The notes under the pieces: model-generated
Told to the model about the DNA's origin: nothing
Database searches by the model: none
Seen by the model: only the letters and a program-made list of their open reading frames with translations
Shown here: positions 15,949-23,987 of the stretch, in pieces
Layout of the letters: every line of letters begins with the position of its first letter
Position numbering within the stretch: the first letter of the stretch is position 1
Translations under genes and position numbers: made by a program
NCBI GenBank assembly: GCA_937863185.1
Contig: CALMEG010000308.1
Location: 1 to 40,859, forward strand
Length of the DNA: 40,859 bases
Reading direction: 5' to 3'
From: an uncultured Paracoccaceae bacterium
GTDB lineage: Bacteria; Pseudomonadota; Alphaproteobacteria; Rhodobacterales; Rhodobacteraceae

Positions 15949-16307
15949 TAAATTGAATCTTCGACCAAGGCGGCCGTGGCCACGATCTCGATCAGGGTGC
16001 CGTCGGCACGCACGCGCGCTTCGCAGGTCGCGCGGGCGGGCGGGTTTTCGCGGTCGAGCCAGGCCTCGTAGATAGTGTTCATGGCGTCGAAATCGCGCAG
16101 ATCGGCCAGCCAGATTTCCATCTTGATGATATGCGATTTGGACGATCCGGCCTGTTGCAGAAGGTCCTCGACCTTTTGCAGGCAGCTACGGGTTTGTCCC
16201 GCAAGGTCATCGGTCGGATCGCCGATCTGGCCCGAAAGCCAGACCAGCCCGCCATGAACCACGGCCTGGCTCATCCGTGTGCCTTTCGAGATCCGTTTCG
16301 GTGGCAT
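15936..16307 (-). CDS. RidA/YjgF family protein (enamine/imine deaminase-like)
   Basis: A 123-residue protein of the RidA fold, which forms trimers and in its best-known members hydrolyses reactive enamine or imine intermediates such as 2-aminoacrylate. Recognisable parts are VWLSGQIGD, LQKVEDLLQQAGSSKSHIIKMEIWLAD, and PPARATCEARV, whose arginine occupies the catalytic position of active RidA proteins. The end, LIEIVATA, is the usual last strand. ATG 16307 has GGGAGG upstream; a longer in-frame start at 16394 lacks one and overlaps a promoter-like TATAAT. It precedes the third TRAP system on the same strand, which suggests a role in breakdown of the imported compound. Confidence 0.88.
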   Translation of the reverse strand: MPPKRISKGTRMSQAVVHGGLVWLSGQIGDPTDDLAGQTRSCLQKVEDLLQQAGSSKSHIIKMEIWLADLRDFDAMNTIYEAWLDRENPPARATCEARVRADGTLIEIVATAALVEDSIYNQD

Positions 16308-16389
16308 GCTGCCCTCCCATCCTGTTTGTCCGGTAACGCTTAGCCCTCCGTGGCACGTCCCGAAAGGCCGGAAGGCCCGTTCACGCTGA

Positions 16390-16445
16390 GTCAATTATAC
16401 AACAAAGCCGAAGGGGCGGGGCTGACGCTGCGTCGGGGAATTGAC
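16390..16445. promoter_or_regulatory. Divergent ridA/barrel-protein control region with inverted AATTGAC half-sites
   Basis: GTCAATT (16390-16396) and AATTGAC (16439-16445) are a 7-bp inverted repeat 42 bases apart. The left arm abuts a perfect TATAAT on the minus strand (16394-16399) that could drive ridA, although its -35 region is GC-rich and poor. The right arm contains TTGACC (16441-16446), which with CATCTT (16465-16470) gives a possible plus-strand promoter for the barrel gene. Paired sites flanking a divergent region are compatible with one regulator or with DNA looping. Confidence 0.35.
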
Positions 16446-16503
16446 CAGTCCGCGAACCCTCTGGCATCTTTGTGAAAAACATAAGAACGATGAGGATCGA
16501 GCA

Positions 16504-17424
16504 ATGAAAACGACAACCGGAATGGTTGCGGCGCTGCTTTGCGTGGTCGCGCCAACTCTCGTCATCGCCCAGGATTTTAGCGGCGCTGTGACGCTTGGCT
16601 ATGGTTCCAGCGACGTCGAAGGCATCAGCGAAGACCTGAGCACCCTTTCTCTGAACGGCCGCGCCGGGGTGGATTTCGGCAATGGCTTCCGCCTTGGCAT
16701 CGACCACGGTGTGCAGTCGATCGACATCGACGGCGTGGCCGAGGATATCTCGATCGTCGCCATGGGGATCTACGGCGCCTATCGCTTCAACAATGGCATG
16801 TCGCTTGGGGGGTATGCGGAAAAGGCAAAGCTTGATGTCGACGCGCTGGCTACCGACCTTTCGGCAACTTCTTACGGCCTGATGGGCGGCTATTCCGCTG
16901 GGGCTGCACATCTGAGCGGGTTCTTCGGCAAGACCACGACCGATCCGGACCTGCCCGCGGGCGTGGATATCCGCGATATCGGCCTTGCGGTGAAATATGC
17001 GGCGGCGCCGAACCTCACGCTTGGCGCAAGCGCGATGCGCAGCCGCATTTCGGATTCGGTAACGGATCTCGATGTTGATTTCATCGGCCTTGCCGGAGCC
17101 TATGGCGTGGCCGAGAACTGGTCGCTTTTCGGCGGGCTGAGCCGGGCTTCGCTGGATCTGGTGGATGCGGATGTGACAAGTTTCGGCGTGGGCGTCAGCT
17201 ATGACCTGTCCTCGCATCTTCGGATGGGGTCTTCGGTGTCTCTGGAACTGGCGCGTTCGAACGCGTCGGTGGCGGGCGTGGACGGGGATCTTGATACGGT
17301 CCGGCTGGGCCTGAGCATTCCGCTGGGCGGTGATGGCTTTTCTGTCCCGATGAACAGTGTGGCCGATTCCGTCATGGCGCCGCGCCATAACGCGATCACC
17401 TCTGCGGTGATGTCGGCCTTCTGA
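16504..17424 (+). CDS. Outer-membrane beta-barrel (porin-like) protein
   Basis: A 306-residue predicted secreted protein. Residues 1-22 form a signal peptide ending TLVIA before QDFSG. The rest consists of alternating short strands rich in Gly, Leu, Val and aromatic residues, such as GAVTLGYGSS, RAGVDFGNGFRLGIDHG, GIYGAYRFNN and LGLSIPLGG, with many Asp-rich loops (DVEGISEDL, DIDGVAEDI, DLDVDF). This fits a barrel of about 12-16 strands resembling small alphaproteobacterial porin-like proteins. The last strand is unusual in that about 30 residues follow LGLSIPLGGDG and the protein ends SAVMSAF, with a C-terminal Phe as barrel-assembly signals require. ATG 16504 follows GAGGA. Specific function unknown. 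Confidence 0.7.
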   Translation: MKTTTGMVAALLCVVAPTLVIAQDFSGAVTLGYGSSDVEGISEDLSTLSLNGRAGVDFGNGFRLGIDHGVQSIDIDGVAEDISIVAMGIYGAYRFNNGMSLGGYAEKAKLDVDALATDLSATSYGLMGGYSAGAAHLSGFFGKTTTDPDLPAGVDIRDIGLAVKYAAAPNLTLGASAMRSRISDSVTDLDVDFIGLAGAYGVAENWSLFGGLSRASLDLVDADVTSFGVGVSYDLSSHLRMGSSVSLELARSNASVAGVDGDLDTVRLGLSIPLGGDGFSVPMNSVADSVMAPRHNAITSAVMSAF

Positions 17425-17443
17425 CGGGCGCGGGTTTGCCGAG

Positions 17444-18616
17444 TTAATCCGCCGTGCCCGCGCGGAAGGGGCCATAGGCGGTGAGGATTTCGATATCCTC
17501 GTCCGTCGCCGCCCGCTCGGCTTGAAGGTAGCGCGCGACCGCATCGCGAAAGCCGCGGTCGCGCAGCCAGTGCGCCGAATGGATCGGGGCGGGAAGATAG
17601 CCGCGCGCAAGCTTGTGTTCCCCTTGAGCGCCGGCCTCGACACGGGCCAGGCCGTGCGCGATGGCCCAGTCGATGGCGCGGTGGTAGCACAGCTCGAAAT
17701 GCAGGAAGGGGTGGTCCTCGATCGCGCCCCAGTAGCGCCCGAACAGCGCCTCACGCCCGATCAGGTTCAGTGCGCCTGCGACGGGGCGCCCCCCGCGTTC
17801 GGCCAGCACCAGAAGCACATCGCCCCGCATGGCGTGCAGCGCGTCGAAAAAGGCGCGCGTCAGGTAGGGGCGGCCCCATTTCCGGCTGCCGGTGTCCTGA
17901 TAGAAGGTCCAGAACGCCTCCCAATGCGCGGGCTCGATCGCATCGCCGGTCAGCGCGCGGATCGTGCCGCCAAAGTCATGGGCGCGGGCGCGTTCCTTGC
18001 GGATCGCCTTGCGCTTGCGCGAGGACAGATCGGCCAGGAAATCCTCGAAATCCGCATAGCCGCGGTTGAGCCAGTGAAACTGTTGCGTCAGGCGGGGCAG
18101 GTAATCCGCCCCGGTCGCCACTTCCGCCTCGGCCCCGGTGCAGAAGGTGACATGGGCCGAGGACAGCCCCGCCCCTTCGGCCAGCCGGACCATCCCCTCC
18201 AGCAGCGCCGCGCGCCCGGTCTCTTCGTGGCCCGGCCGGGTCAGAAGGCGGCGCCCGCTGACCGGGGTGAAGGGCACGGCGCATTGCAGCTTGGGGTAAT
18301 AGCGCCCGCCCGCGCGCTCATAGGCATCCGCCCAGCCGTGATCGAAGATATATTCGCCCTGGCTGTGGGATTTCACATAGACCGGCGCCACGGCGATGAC
18401 AGCCGCGCCCGCCCGCGCCACCAGCGGGCGCGGCTGCCAGCCCGTTCCCGGGCCGACCGAGCCCGAGCTTTCCAGAGCCAGCAGGAACCGGTGCGTGGTG
18501 AACGGGTCCAGCGGGCGGCCGCCATCCGCCGCCTCGGGGCAGGCGCAGGCATCCCAGTCGGTGGCCGAAATCTCGTTCAGGCCCGACAGGACGGTGATCT
18601 CGATGGTCTCGCTCAT
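17444..18616 (-). CDS. Predicted N-acyltransferase (COG3146/DUF482, FemAB/GNAT-like)
   Basis: A 390-residue protein of the GNAT-related 'peptidogalycan biosynthesis' family, whose biochemical role is not established. Recognisable sequences are ISATDWDACA near the N-terminus, GWQPRPLVARAG, YYPKLQCAVPFTPVSGRRLL, HWLNRGYADFEDFLADLSSRKRKAIRKERARA, FYQDTGSRKWGRPYLTRAFF, GREALFGRYWGAIEDHPFLHFELCYHRAIDWAI and EAGAQGEHKLARGYLP. The start at 18616 gives the usual family N-terminus; an ATG at 18643 is also in frame and neither has a clear ribosome site. It is the last gene of the minus-strand run ridA2-GDPD-acyltransferase and converges with the barrel-protein gene, where a 7-bp inverted repeat (17428-17434 with 17457-17463) might help termination. 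Confidence 0.85.
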   Translation of the reverse strand: MSETIEITVLSGLNEISATDWDACACPEAADGGRPLDPFTTHRFLLALESSGSVGPGTGWQPRPLVARAGAAVIAVAPVYVKSHSQGEYIFDHGWADAYERAGGRYYPKLQCAVPFTPVSGRRLLTRPGHEETGRAALLEGMVRLAEGAGLSSAHVTFCTGAEAEVATGADYLPRLTQQFHWLNRGYADFEDFLADLSSRKRKAIRKERARAHDFGGTIRALTGDAIEPAHWEAFWTFYQDTGSRKWGRPYLTRAFFDALHAMRGDVLLVLAERGGRPVAGALNLIGREALFGRYWGAIEDHPFLHFELCYHRAIDWAIAHGLARVEAGAQGEHKLARGYLPAPIHSAHWLRDRGFRDAVARYLQAERAATDEDIEILTAYGPFRAGTAD

Positions 18617-18674
18617 GTGTTCGCGCGCGCCGGTCCCCTTCATCCGCCCAAACTTGGCACATGACCGGGGCGGG

Positions 18675-19442
18675 TCAAGCGGGAAGGCCGGCCGGATAGC
18701 CCTCGAAGGTCACATTGTCGGCAATGCGGCGGGCCTCGGCCTCGGCCTCGGGCGAGCGGATCGTCCAGCACAGGATCGCCGCCCCGGCCTGCCGCAGCTC
18801 GGCGATGCGTGCGCGGTCCAGATCCCCCGCCTCGTGCGAGACGAAACAGGCGTCAAGCGTCGCGTAATCGGGGATCTCGCGCAGCCGGTCGCGGGTGGCG
18901 GCGGGGATCAGGCCCCAATCCTCGGGACGATAGGCCGAGGTCGTCAGGCCTACCGGGATTTCCGGCGCCGCGGCGTGGAAGGCCGCCACCGAATGGGGGT
19001 TGAACGACATCACCGCGACCGGCCCGGAATATTCCGCCAACACCTGTGCGACGGCCCGTTCCAGCGCGCCGACCCGGGGGCCGAGCGCGCCGTCCTGATC
19101 CTTGATCTCGACCAGCAGGGGGACGCGGCCCGCCACGATGCGCAACACCTCGGCCAGCGTCGGGATACCGGTATCGCCGCCGCAAAGCCGCAATGCACCC
19201 AGCTTGCCCGAGGTCAGCCCCGCGATGCGGCCGGGCATGCCGGTCAGGCGCCGCAGGTCGTAATCGTGAAACGCCATCGGCACGCCATCGGCCGCGGGCT
19301 GGATGTCGATCTCGATCGCGTAGCCGGCGGCAACGGCGGCCGCGATCGCCTCGCGCGAGTTTTCCGGCCGGCCCGCCGCGCGGTCGTGCAGCGCGCGATG
19401 CGCGATGGGCAGGCGCAGGAAATCCGCGTGCAGCGGCATCAT
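18675..19442 (-). CDS. Glycerophosphodiester phosphodiesterase family protein
   Basis: A 255-residue GDPD-fold enzyme that would release sn-glycerol-3-phosphate from deacylated phospholipid head groups. The catalytic and metal-binding residues are visible: His15-Arg16 in IAHRAL, Glu27-Asn28 in RPENS, Glu44 and Asp46 in IEIDIQ, and His59 in FHDYD. The lysine-glutamate pair of the barrel is in LLVEIKDQ. There is no signal peptide, so it is probably cytoplasmic. Its ATG overlaps the stop codon of ridA2 by four bases and the acyltransferase follows 58 bases after, so the three form an operon. The C-terminus (TFEGYPAGLPA) is complete. Confidence 0.92.
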   Translation of the reverse strand: MMPLHADFLRLPIAHRALHDRAAGRPENSREAIAAAVAAGYAIEIDIQPAADGVPMAFHDYDLRRLTGMPGRIAGLTSGKLGALRLCGGDTGIPTLAEVLRIVAGRVPLLVEIKDQDGALGPRVGALERAVAQVLAEYSGPVAVMSFNPHSVAAFHAAAPEIPVGLTTSAYRPEDWGLIPAATRDRLREIPDYATLDACFVSHEAGDLDRARIAELRQAGAAILCWTIRSPEAEAEARRIADNVTFEGYPAGLPA

Positions 19443-19897
19443 GCGACCTCGAAGATCGCTTCGATCTCGACCGAGACGCCAAGCGGCAGGCTGGCCGCTG
19501 AAACGGCCGAGCGCGCATGGCGACCGGCATCGCCGAAGACCTCGACCATCAGGTCCGAACAGCCGTTCACGACCTTGGGCTGATCGGTGAAATCGGCGGT
19601 GGAATTGACGAACCCCACCAGCTTTACCACGCGCGCGATACGGTCCAGATCGCCAAGCGCCGCCTTTGCCTGCGCAATCAGCGCAAGCCCGCAGCGCCGC
19701 GCCGCCGCCGCCCCGGCCTCGGCATCCATGTCCGCGCCCAGGCGGCCCTTGATCAGACCGTCCGGCCCCATCGAGATCTGACCCGAGACGAAAAGCTGAT
19801 GGCCGCTTTGCACGAAGGGCACATAATTCGCCGCCGGGGCGGGTGCCGCGGGCAGCTCGATGCCCAGTTCGCTCAGACGTGCTTCGATCCTTGCCAT
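19439..19897 (-). CDS. RidA family protein, second copy (long form)
   Basis: A 152-residue RidA-fold protein, longer than the copy at 15936-16307 and quite different in sequence. It has the long-form features: NYVPFVQSGHQLFVSGQI, AARRCGLALIAQAKAALGDLDRIARVVKLVGFVNSTADFTDQPKVVNGCSDL, and GRHARSAVSAASLPLGVSVEIEAIFEV. In the catalytic-arginine strand the sequence is HARSAV. AGGAGGG lies four bases before the ATG at 19897. It overlaps the GDPD gene by four bases and lies 68 bases downstream of smc on the same strand. Cytoplasmic; a metabolite-repair role is inferred from the family. Confidence 0.92.
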   Translation of the reverse strand: MARIEARLSELGIELPAAPAPAANYVPFVQSGHQLFVSGQISMGPDGLIKGRLGADMDAEAGAAAARRCGLALIAQAKAALGDLDRIARVVKLVGFVNSTADFTDQPKVVNGCSDLMVEVFGDAGRHARSAVSAASLPLGVSVEIEAIFEVA

Positions 19898-19965
19898 GAT
19901 TCCCTCCTGTCGGTGTGCCGGAACGCTATGCTGCGGGGCAGGCGCCCTCAAGCCCTATCGGCGCT

Positions 19966-22900
19966 TCAGGCGACCAGCGCCTCGGCGCGCTTGAGATCCA
20001 CGCTGACAAGCTGGCTGACCCCCTGTTCCTGCATCGTCACGCCGAAAAGCCGGTCCATGCGGCTCATGGTGACGGCATGGTGGGTGATGATCAGGAAGCG
20101 CGTATCGGTGCGCCGCGTCATCTCGTCCAGAAGGTCGCAGAAGCGCGTGACGTTGGCGTCGTCCAGGGGCGCGTCGACCTCGTCGAGAACGCAGATCGGG
20201 GCGGGGTTGGCCAGGAAGACCGCGAAGATCAGCGCCATTGCGGTCAGCGTCTGTTCGCCCCCCGACAGAAGGCTGAGCGTCGAAAGCTTCTTGCCCGGCG
20301 GCTGGCACATGATCTCCAGCCCGGCCTCCAGCGGATCGTCGCTTTCCACCAGCACCAGATTGGCGTCGCCACCGCCGAAGAGGTGGGTGAACAGCGTGCG
20401 GAAATTCTCGTTCACCTGTTCGAAGGCGGTCAGCAGGCGCTCGCGTCCTTCGCGGTTCAGCCCGGCAATGCCGGCGCGCAGCTTGCGGATCGCCTCTTCC
20501 AGGTCGGTCTTTTCCTGAACCAGCGCCTCGTGTTCCTGCTGCACCTCGCGGGCGTCTTCCTCGGCGCGCAGGTTGACGGCGCCAAGCGCGTCGCGCTGCC
20601 GCTTGAGCCGCGCCACCTCGATATCGAGGTCTTCGGCCGAGGGCATCGCATCGGGATCGGTGCCAAGGCTTTCCAGCAGCGCGGCGGGAAGCATCTCGGT
20701 TTCGTCCATGATCCGCTCGGCCGCATGGCCCACGGTCTCGCGCGCGGCGTCAAGGCGCGCCTCGGCGCGGGCGCGGGCCTCGCGGGCCTCACTTGCGGCG
20801 CGTTCGGCATCGCGCTCGGCAAGCTGGGCTTCGCGCAGGGCGGTTTCGGCGTTCACCAGAACCTCGGCGGCGCGGGCGCGGCGTTCCTCGGCGGCCTCGA
20901 TCGCGTCCGACAGCTCGGCGCGCCTGGCGGCAAGTTCGGCCGGGGCGGTGTTGGCGATGGCCAGCTCTTCCTCGGTCTCGGCGCGGCGCTGTGCCAGCTC
21001 GGCCGAGCGTTTCTCGGCCGTTTCCAGCCGGTGTTTCCAGCCCGAGATTTCCTTGGTGATTTCCTGCCGGCGCTTCAGGCGCACCTCGCCCTCGCGGCGG
21101 ATCTCGTCATGGGAGGAGCGGCGGGTCATCATCGTCATCCGCGCCGCCTCGACCGTCATCTTGACGGCATCGACCTCGCTGCGCGCGGCGTCCAGATCGG
21201 GCAGGGCGGCCAGGGTGCGCTCGGCCTCCAGCAGGGCCTTGCGCGCGGCCATCGCCTCTTCCTCGTGGCGCGCAACGGCAAGGCGCGCGCTTTCCAGCTT
21301 GCTGCCCGCGATCGAACGATCCGCCTCGGCCCGGCTGAGCGCGCGCCCCGCATCGGCCAGCCGGCGATCGGCCTCGCGCCGCGCATCGCGGGCGCGACCA
21401 TCGGCGGCGGTGGCCTCGGCCATCTGGCGGGTCAGCACCTCATGGGCCTGGCGCGCGCCCTCGGCGCGGGCGGCCGCATCCTCAAGGTCACGTTTGAGTT
21501 CGACCAGCCGGTTGAGCTGTTGCAGACGCAGCGCGGCGGCCGAGGGCGCATCCTCGGCGCCGGCCCGGAAACCGTCCCACCGCCACAGATCGCCCTCGGC
21601 CGAAACCAGGCGCTGACCGGGGCGCAGAAGCGGTTGCAGGCTGTCGCCCTCGTCCCGGTCGGCCACAAGGCCGATCTGCGCGATGCGGCGCGCCAGCACC
21701 GGCGGCACGGTGACATGCGCGGCCAGCGGCTCGGCGCCTGCGGGAAGCGGTTGCGCGGCGTCGTAATCGGGCAGAAGGCCCCAGCCGGATTTCGCTCCGC
21801 CCTCGATTTCGGGGGCGCGCAGATCGTCGGCAAGGGCCGCGCCAAGTGCCGCCTCCAGCCCCTTGTCGACGCGCACCCGGTCAAGAAGTTGCTTGCCGGT
21901 CGCGGCCTCGCGTTCGACCAGCCGGGCAAGGGCGGCCACCTCGGCGCGCAGGGCCCCGGCCTCGCCCTCGGCCTCGGAGCGTGCGGCGCGCGCGGCGCTT
22001 TCGCGGGTCTGGATTTCGGCGCGCAACTCCTCGGCGGCGGCAAGCGCCTCTTCGGCGGCCTCGGCGCTGTCATGGGCCTCGGATTGCGCCTCTTCTGCGG
22101 CGGTATGATCGGTGCTGGCGCGTTCAAGGGCCGCCTTCGCGGCCTCGGCCGCTTCGGCGGCGGCGCGTGCGGAGGCTTCGGACTTTTCGGCCGTGGCGCG
22201 GTTGTCGACCAGCAGGCGCTGCGCGGACTGGTGGCGGGCCGCCAGCCGCGCGACATCCTCGGTCAGCTCGCTCAGCTGCGCCTCGCGGTCCTGAAGGACA
22301 CCCGCGGCCTCGGCGGAGGCTTCGGAGGCGGCGGCCAGCCTGGCTTCGTGCCCCTCGCTGGCCTTGGCGATCTGGCCCTGCTCCCATTCCAGCCGCTTGA
22401 TCGTTTCGCCCGCGTCGCGGTTCAGCCCGGCCTCGCGCTCCATGTCGCGGTCAAGCTGGGCGATCCGCCCGCCAAGTGTTTCGATCATCGCGCGGGCACG
22501 GTTTTCCTGCTCGGTCAGGGCGTCGCGCTGCACGGTCAGGCGCTGCAGCACGGCACCCGCGATGGCCTCTTCCTCGCGCAGCGGGGGCAGGGCGTCCTCG
22601 CATCCCGCCCGCGCCTTGGCCGCGGCGCGCGCGGCCAGCTCGGCCTGTGCTGCGGCGCGCACACGTTCGCCCAGACCGGCCTCGGCCTCGGCACGCGCCA
22701 TATCCGCCTCGCGCCAGCGGCGGTAAAGCAGCATCCCCTCCGAGCGGCGCAGATCCGTCCCGATCTCGCGGTAGCGCGCCGCCTGCCGGGCCTGCCGGGC
22801 CAGCGTGGCCAGTTGCTGCGCAAGCTGCTCGATCACGTCATCGACGCGCAGCAGGTTCTGCTCGGCCCCGTTCAGCTTCAGCTCCGCTTCGTGGCGCCGC

Positions 22901-23424
22901 TGATAAAGCCCCGAGATCCCCGCCGCTTCCTCAAGGATCCGGCGGCGCGCCTTCGGCTTGGCGTTGATCAGCTCGGCGATCTGGCCCTGCCGCACAAGCG
23001 CGGGCGAATGCGCCCCGGTCGAGGCGTCGGCAAACAGCATCTGCACGTCGCGCGCCCGCACATCACGCGTGTTGATCTTGTAGGCCGAGCCCGCATCGCG
23101 CGTGATCCGGCGCACGATCTCAAGCCCGTCGGCATCGTTGAACCCCGAGGGGGCCAGCCGTTCGGTATTGTCGATGGACAGCGACACTTCGGCGAAGTTG
23201 CGCGCGCCGCGCGTAGCGGCGCCTGCGAAGATCACATCCTCCATCCCCTCGCCGCGCATCGCGGTGGGCCGGTTCTCGCCCATCACCCAACGCAGGGCCT
23301 CCAGAAGGTTCGACTTGCCGCAGCCATTCGGTCCAACCACGCCCGTCAGCCCGTCATGGATCACCAGATCCGTCGGGTCCACGAAGCTTTTGAAGCCGTT
23401 GAGTCTGAGCCGGCTGAAGCGCAA
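19966..23424 (-). CDS. smc: Chromosome segregation protein SMC
   Basis: A 1152-residue condensin ATPase. The N-terminal head has Walker A GPNGCGKSN at about residues 31-39 and the following LLEALRWVMGE. Long coiled coils of Ala/Glu/Arg heptads flank a hinge (about residues 480-620). The C-terminal head has the signature LSGGEQTLTAMAL (residue 1053 onward), Walker B ICVLDEVDAPLDD and the IITHH switch region. The start is a TTG at 23424: it gives LRFSRLRLNGFKSFVDPTD, the normal family N-terminus, and AAGG lies seven bases upstream. The open frame runs on to a GTG at 23532 but that stretch has no family similarity. A promoter candidate (23462-23490) and a DnaA box (23525-23533) lie upstream. Confidence 0.96.
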   Translation of the reverse strand: MRFSRLRLNGFKSFVDPTDLVIHDGLTGVVGPNGCGKSNLLEALRWVMGENRPTAMRGEGMEDVIFAGAATRGARNFAEVSLSIDNTERLAPSGFNDADGLEIVRRITRDAGSAYKINTRDVRARDVQMLFADASTGAHSPALVRQGQIAELINAKPKARRRILEEAAGISGLYQRRHEAELKLNGAEQNLLRVDDVIEQLAQQLATLARQARQAARYREIGTDLRRSEGMLLYRRWREADMARAEAEAGLGERVRAAAQAELAARAAAKARAGCEDALPPLREEEAIAGAVLQRLTVQRDALTEQENRARAMIETLGGRIAQLDRDMEREAGLNRDAGETIKRLEWEQGQIAKASEGHEARLAAASEASAEAAGVLQDREAQLSELTEDVARLAARHQSAQRLLVDNRATAEKSEASARAAAEAAEAAKAALERASTDHTAAEEAQSEAHDSAEAAEEALAAAEELRAEIQTRESAARAARSEAEGEAGALRAEVAALARLVEREAATGKQLLDRVRVDKGLEAALGAALADDLRAPEIEGGAKSGWGLLPDYDAAQPLPAGAEPLAAHVTVPPVLARRIAQIGLVADRDEGDSLQPLLRPGQRLVSAEGDLWRWDGFRAGAEDAPSAAALRLQQLNRLVELKRDLEDAAARAEGARQAHEVLTRQMAEATAADGRARDARREADRRLADAGRALSRAEADRSIAGSKLESARLAVARHEEEAMAARKALLEAERTLAALPDLDAARSEVDAVKMTVEAARMTMMTRRSSHDEIRREGEVRLKRRQEITKEISGWKHRLETAEKRSAELAQRRAETEEELAIANTAPAELAARRAELSDAIEAAEERRARAAEVLVNAETALREAQLAERDAERAASEAREARARAEARLDAARETVGHAAERIMDETEMLPAALLESLGTDPDAMPSAEDLDIEVARLKRQRDALGAVNLRAEEDAREVQQEHEALVQEKTDLEEAIRKLRAGIAGLNREGRERLLTAFEQVNENFRTLFTHLFGGGDANLVLVESDDPLEAGLEIMCQPPGKKLSTLSLLSGGEQTLTAMALIFAVFLANPAPICVLDEVDAPLDDANVTRFCDLLDEMTRRTDTRFLIITHHAVTMSRMDRLFGVTMQEQGVSQLVSVDLKRAEALVA

Positions 23425-23461
23425 GGCGGGGCCTTTCTGATTCCTTCGGGTTCGGTCGTGC

Positions 23462-23490
23462 AGTTTTGGGGCGGGACGGGCACGAGTCAA
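23462..23490 (-). promoter_or_regulatory. Putative smc promoter
   Basis: On the minus strand TTGACT (23485-23490) and AAAACT (23462-23467) are separated by exactly 17 bases. The implied start site lies about 30 bases upstream of the TTG start codon. The -10 matches consensus at only three of six positions. Confidence 0.4.
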
Positions 23491-23524
23491 TGCGCAAACA
23501 CTGGATATGGCGGATCTTTGCGCC

Positions 23525-23533
23525 TTATCCACA
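23525..23533 (+). promoter_or_regulatory. Perfect DnaA-box sequence in the smc/lrgA intergenic region
   Basis: TTATCCACA matches the consensus DnaA-binding 9-mer exactly. It lies about 35 bases upstream of the putative smc -35 hexamer. It is a single site, not a cluster, so it is not an origin; regulation of smc by DnaA is possible, but a chance match cannot be excluded. Confidence 0.4.
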
Positions 23534-23630
23534 AGATATGTGCGGCTTTGCCCGGCATGCCCCCGCCCGCCGCCTCTGGCCTAACCCGCTGCCGCAGGCT
23601 AGCGTCGTGCGGACCAGACCGGAGGCCGCA

Positions 23631-23987
23631 ATGATCCCAGCCCTGTCCATCATCCTGCTGTTCCAGCTTGCGGGCGAGGTCATCTCGCGCGCGCTGGGGC
23701 TGCCGTTGCCGGGGCCCGTCCTGGGCATGGTGGGGCTGGTTCTGGCCCTCTCGCTTTCCCCGCGCATCCTGGAAATCGTGCGCCCCACCGCACAGGGGCT
23801 GCTGGCGCATCTGTCGCTGCTTTTCGTGCCCGCGGGCGTGGGCGTGGTGGCGCATTTCGGGGTGCTTTCGGCGCAGGGGCCGGCGATCGCGGTCGCGCTT
23901 GTGGTCTCGACCGTGCTGGCGATCGCGGTCGGGGCGCTCAGCTTTGCCGCGGTGGCGCGGCTTGTCGGAGGGCGCGAGGATGACTGA
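23631..23987 (+). CDS. lrgA: CidA/LrgA family membrane protein
   Basis: A 118-residue inner-membrane protein with four hydrophobic segments, of the holin-like CidA/LrgA family. These proteins have been linked to murein hydrolase control and, with LrgB, to export of small metabolites. The typical sequence is LFQLAGEVISRALGLPLPGPVLGMVGLVLAL, with the GxPLPGPVxGM hallmark, then LLAHLSLLFVPAGVGVV. GGAGG lies five bases before ATG 23631. It overlaps the next gene by eight bases, so the two are coupled. No LytSR or LysR-type regulator is adjacent. Confidence 0.9.
   Translation: MIPALSIILLFQLAGEVISRALGLPLPGPVLGMVGLVLALSLSPRILEIVRPTAQGLLAHLSLLFVPAGVGVVAHFGVLSAQGPAIAVALVVSTVLAIAVGALSFAAVARLVGGREDD

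Noticed and set aside
17428..17463. 7-bp inverted repeat GCGCGGG/CCCGCGC between the barrel and acyltransferase genes as a terminator
   Set aside because: The 22-base loop is long, one arm lies inside the acyltransferase coding end, and no T-run follows.
19915..23634. A 1239-codon plus-strand frame opposite smc
   Set aside because: It is the antisense of a fully conserved SMC protein and has no domain similarity; it arises from GC-rich codon use in the coiled coils.
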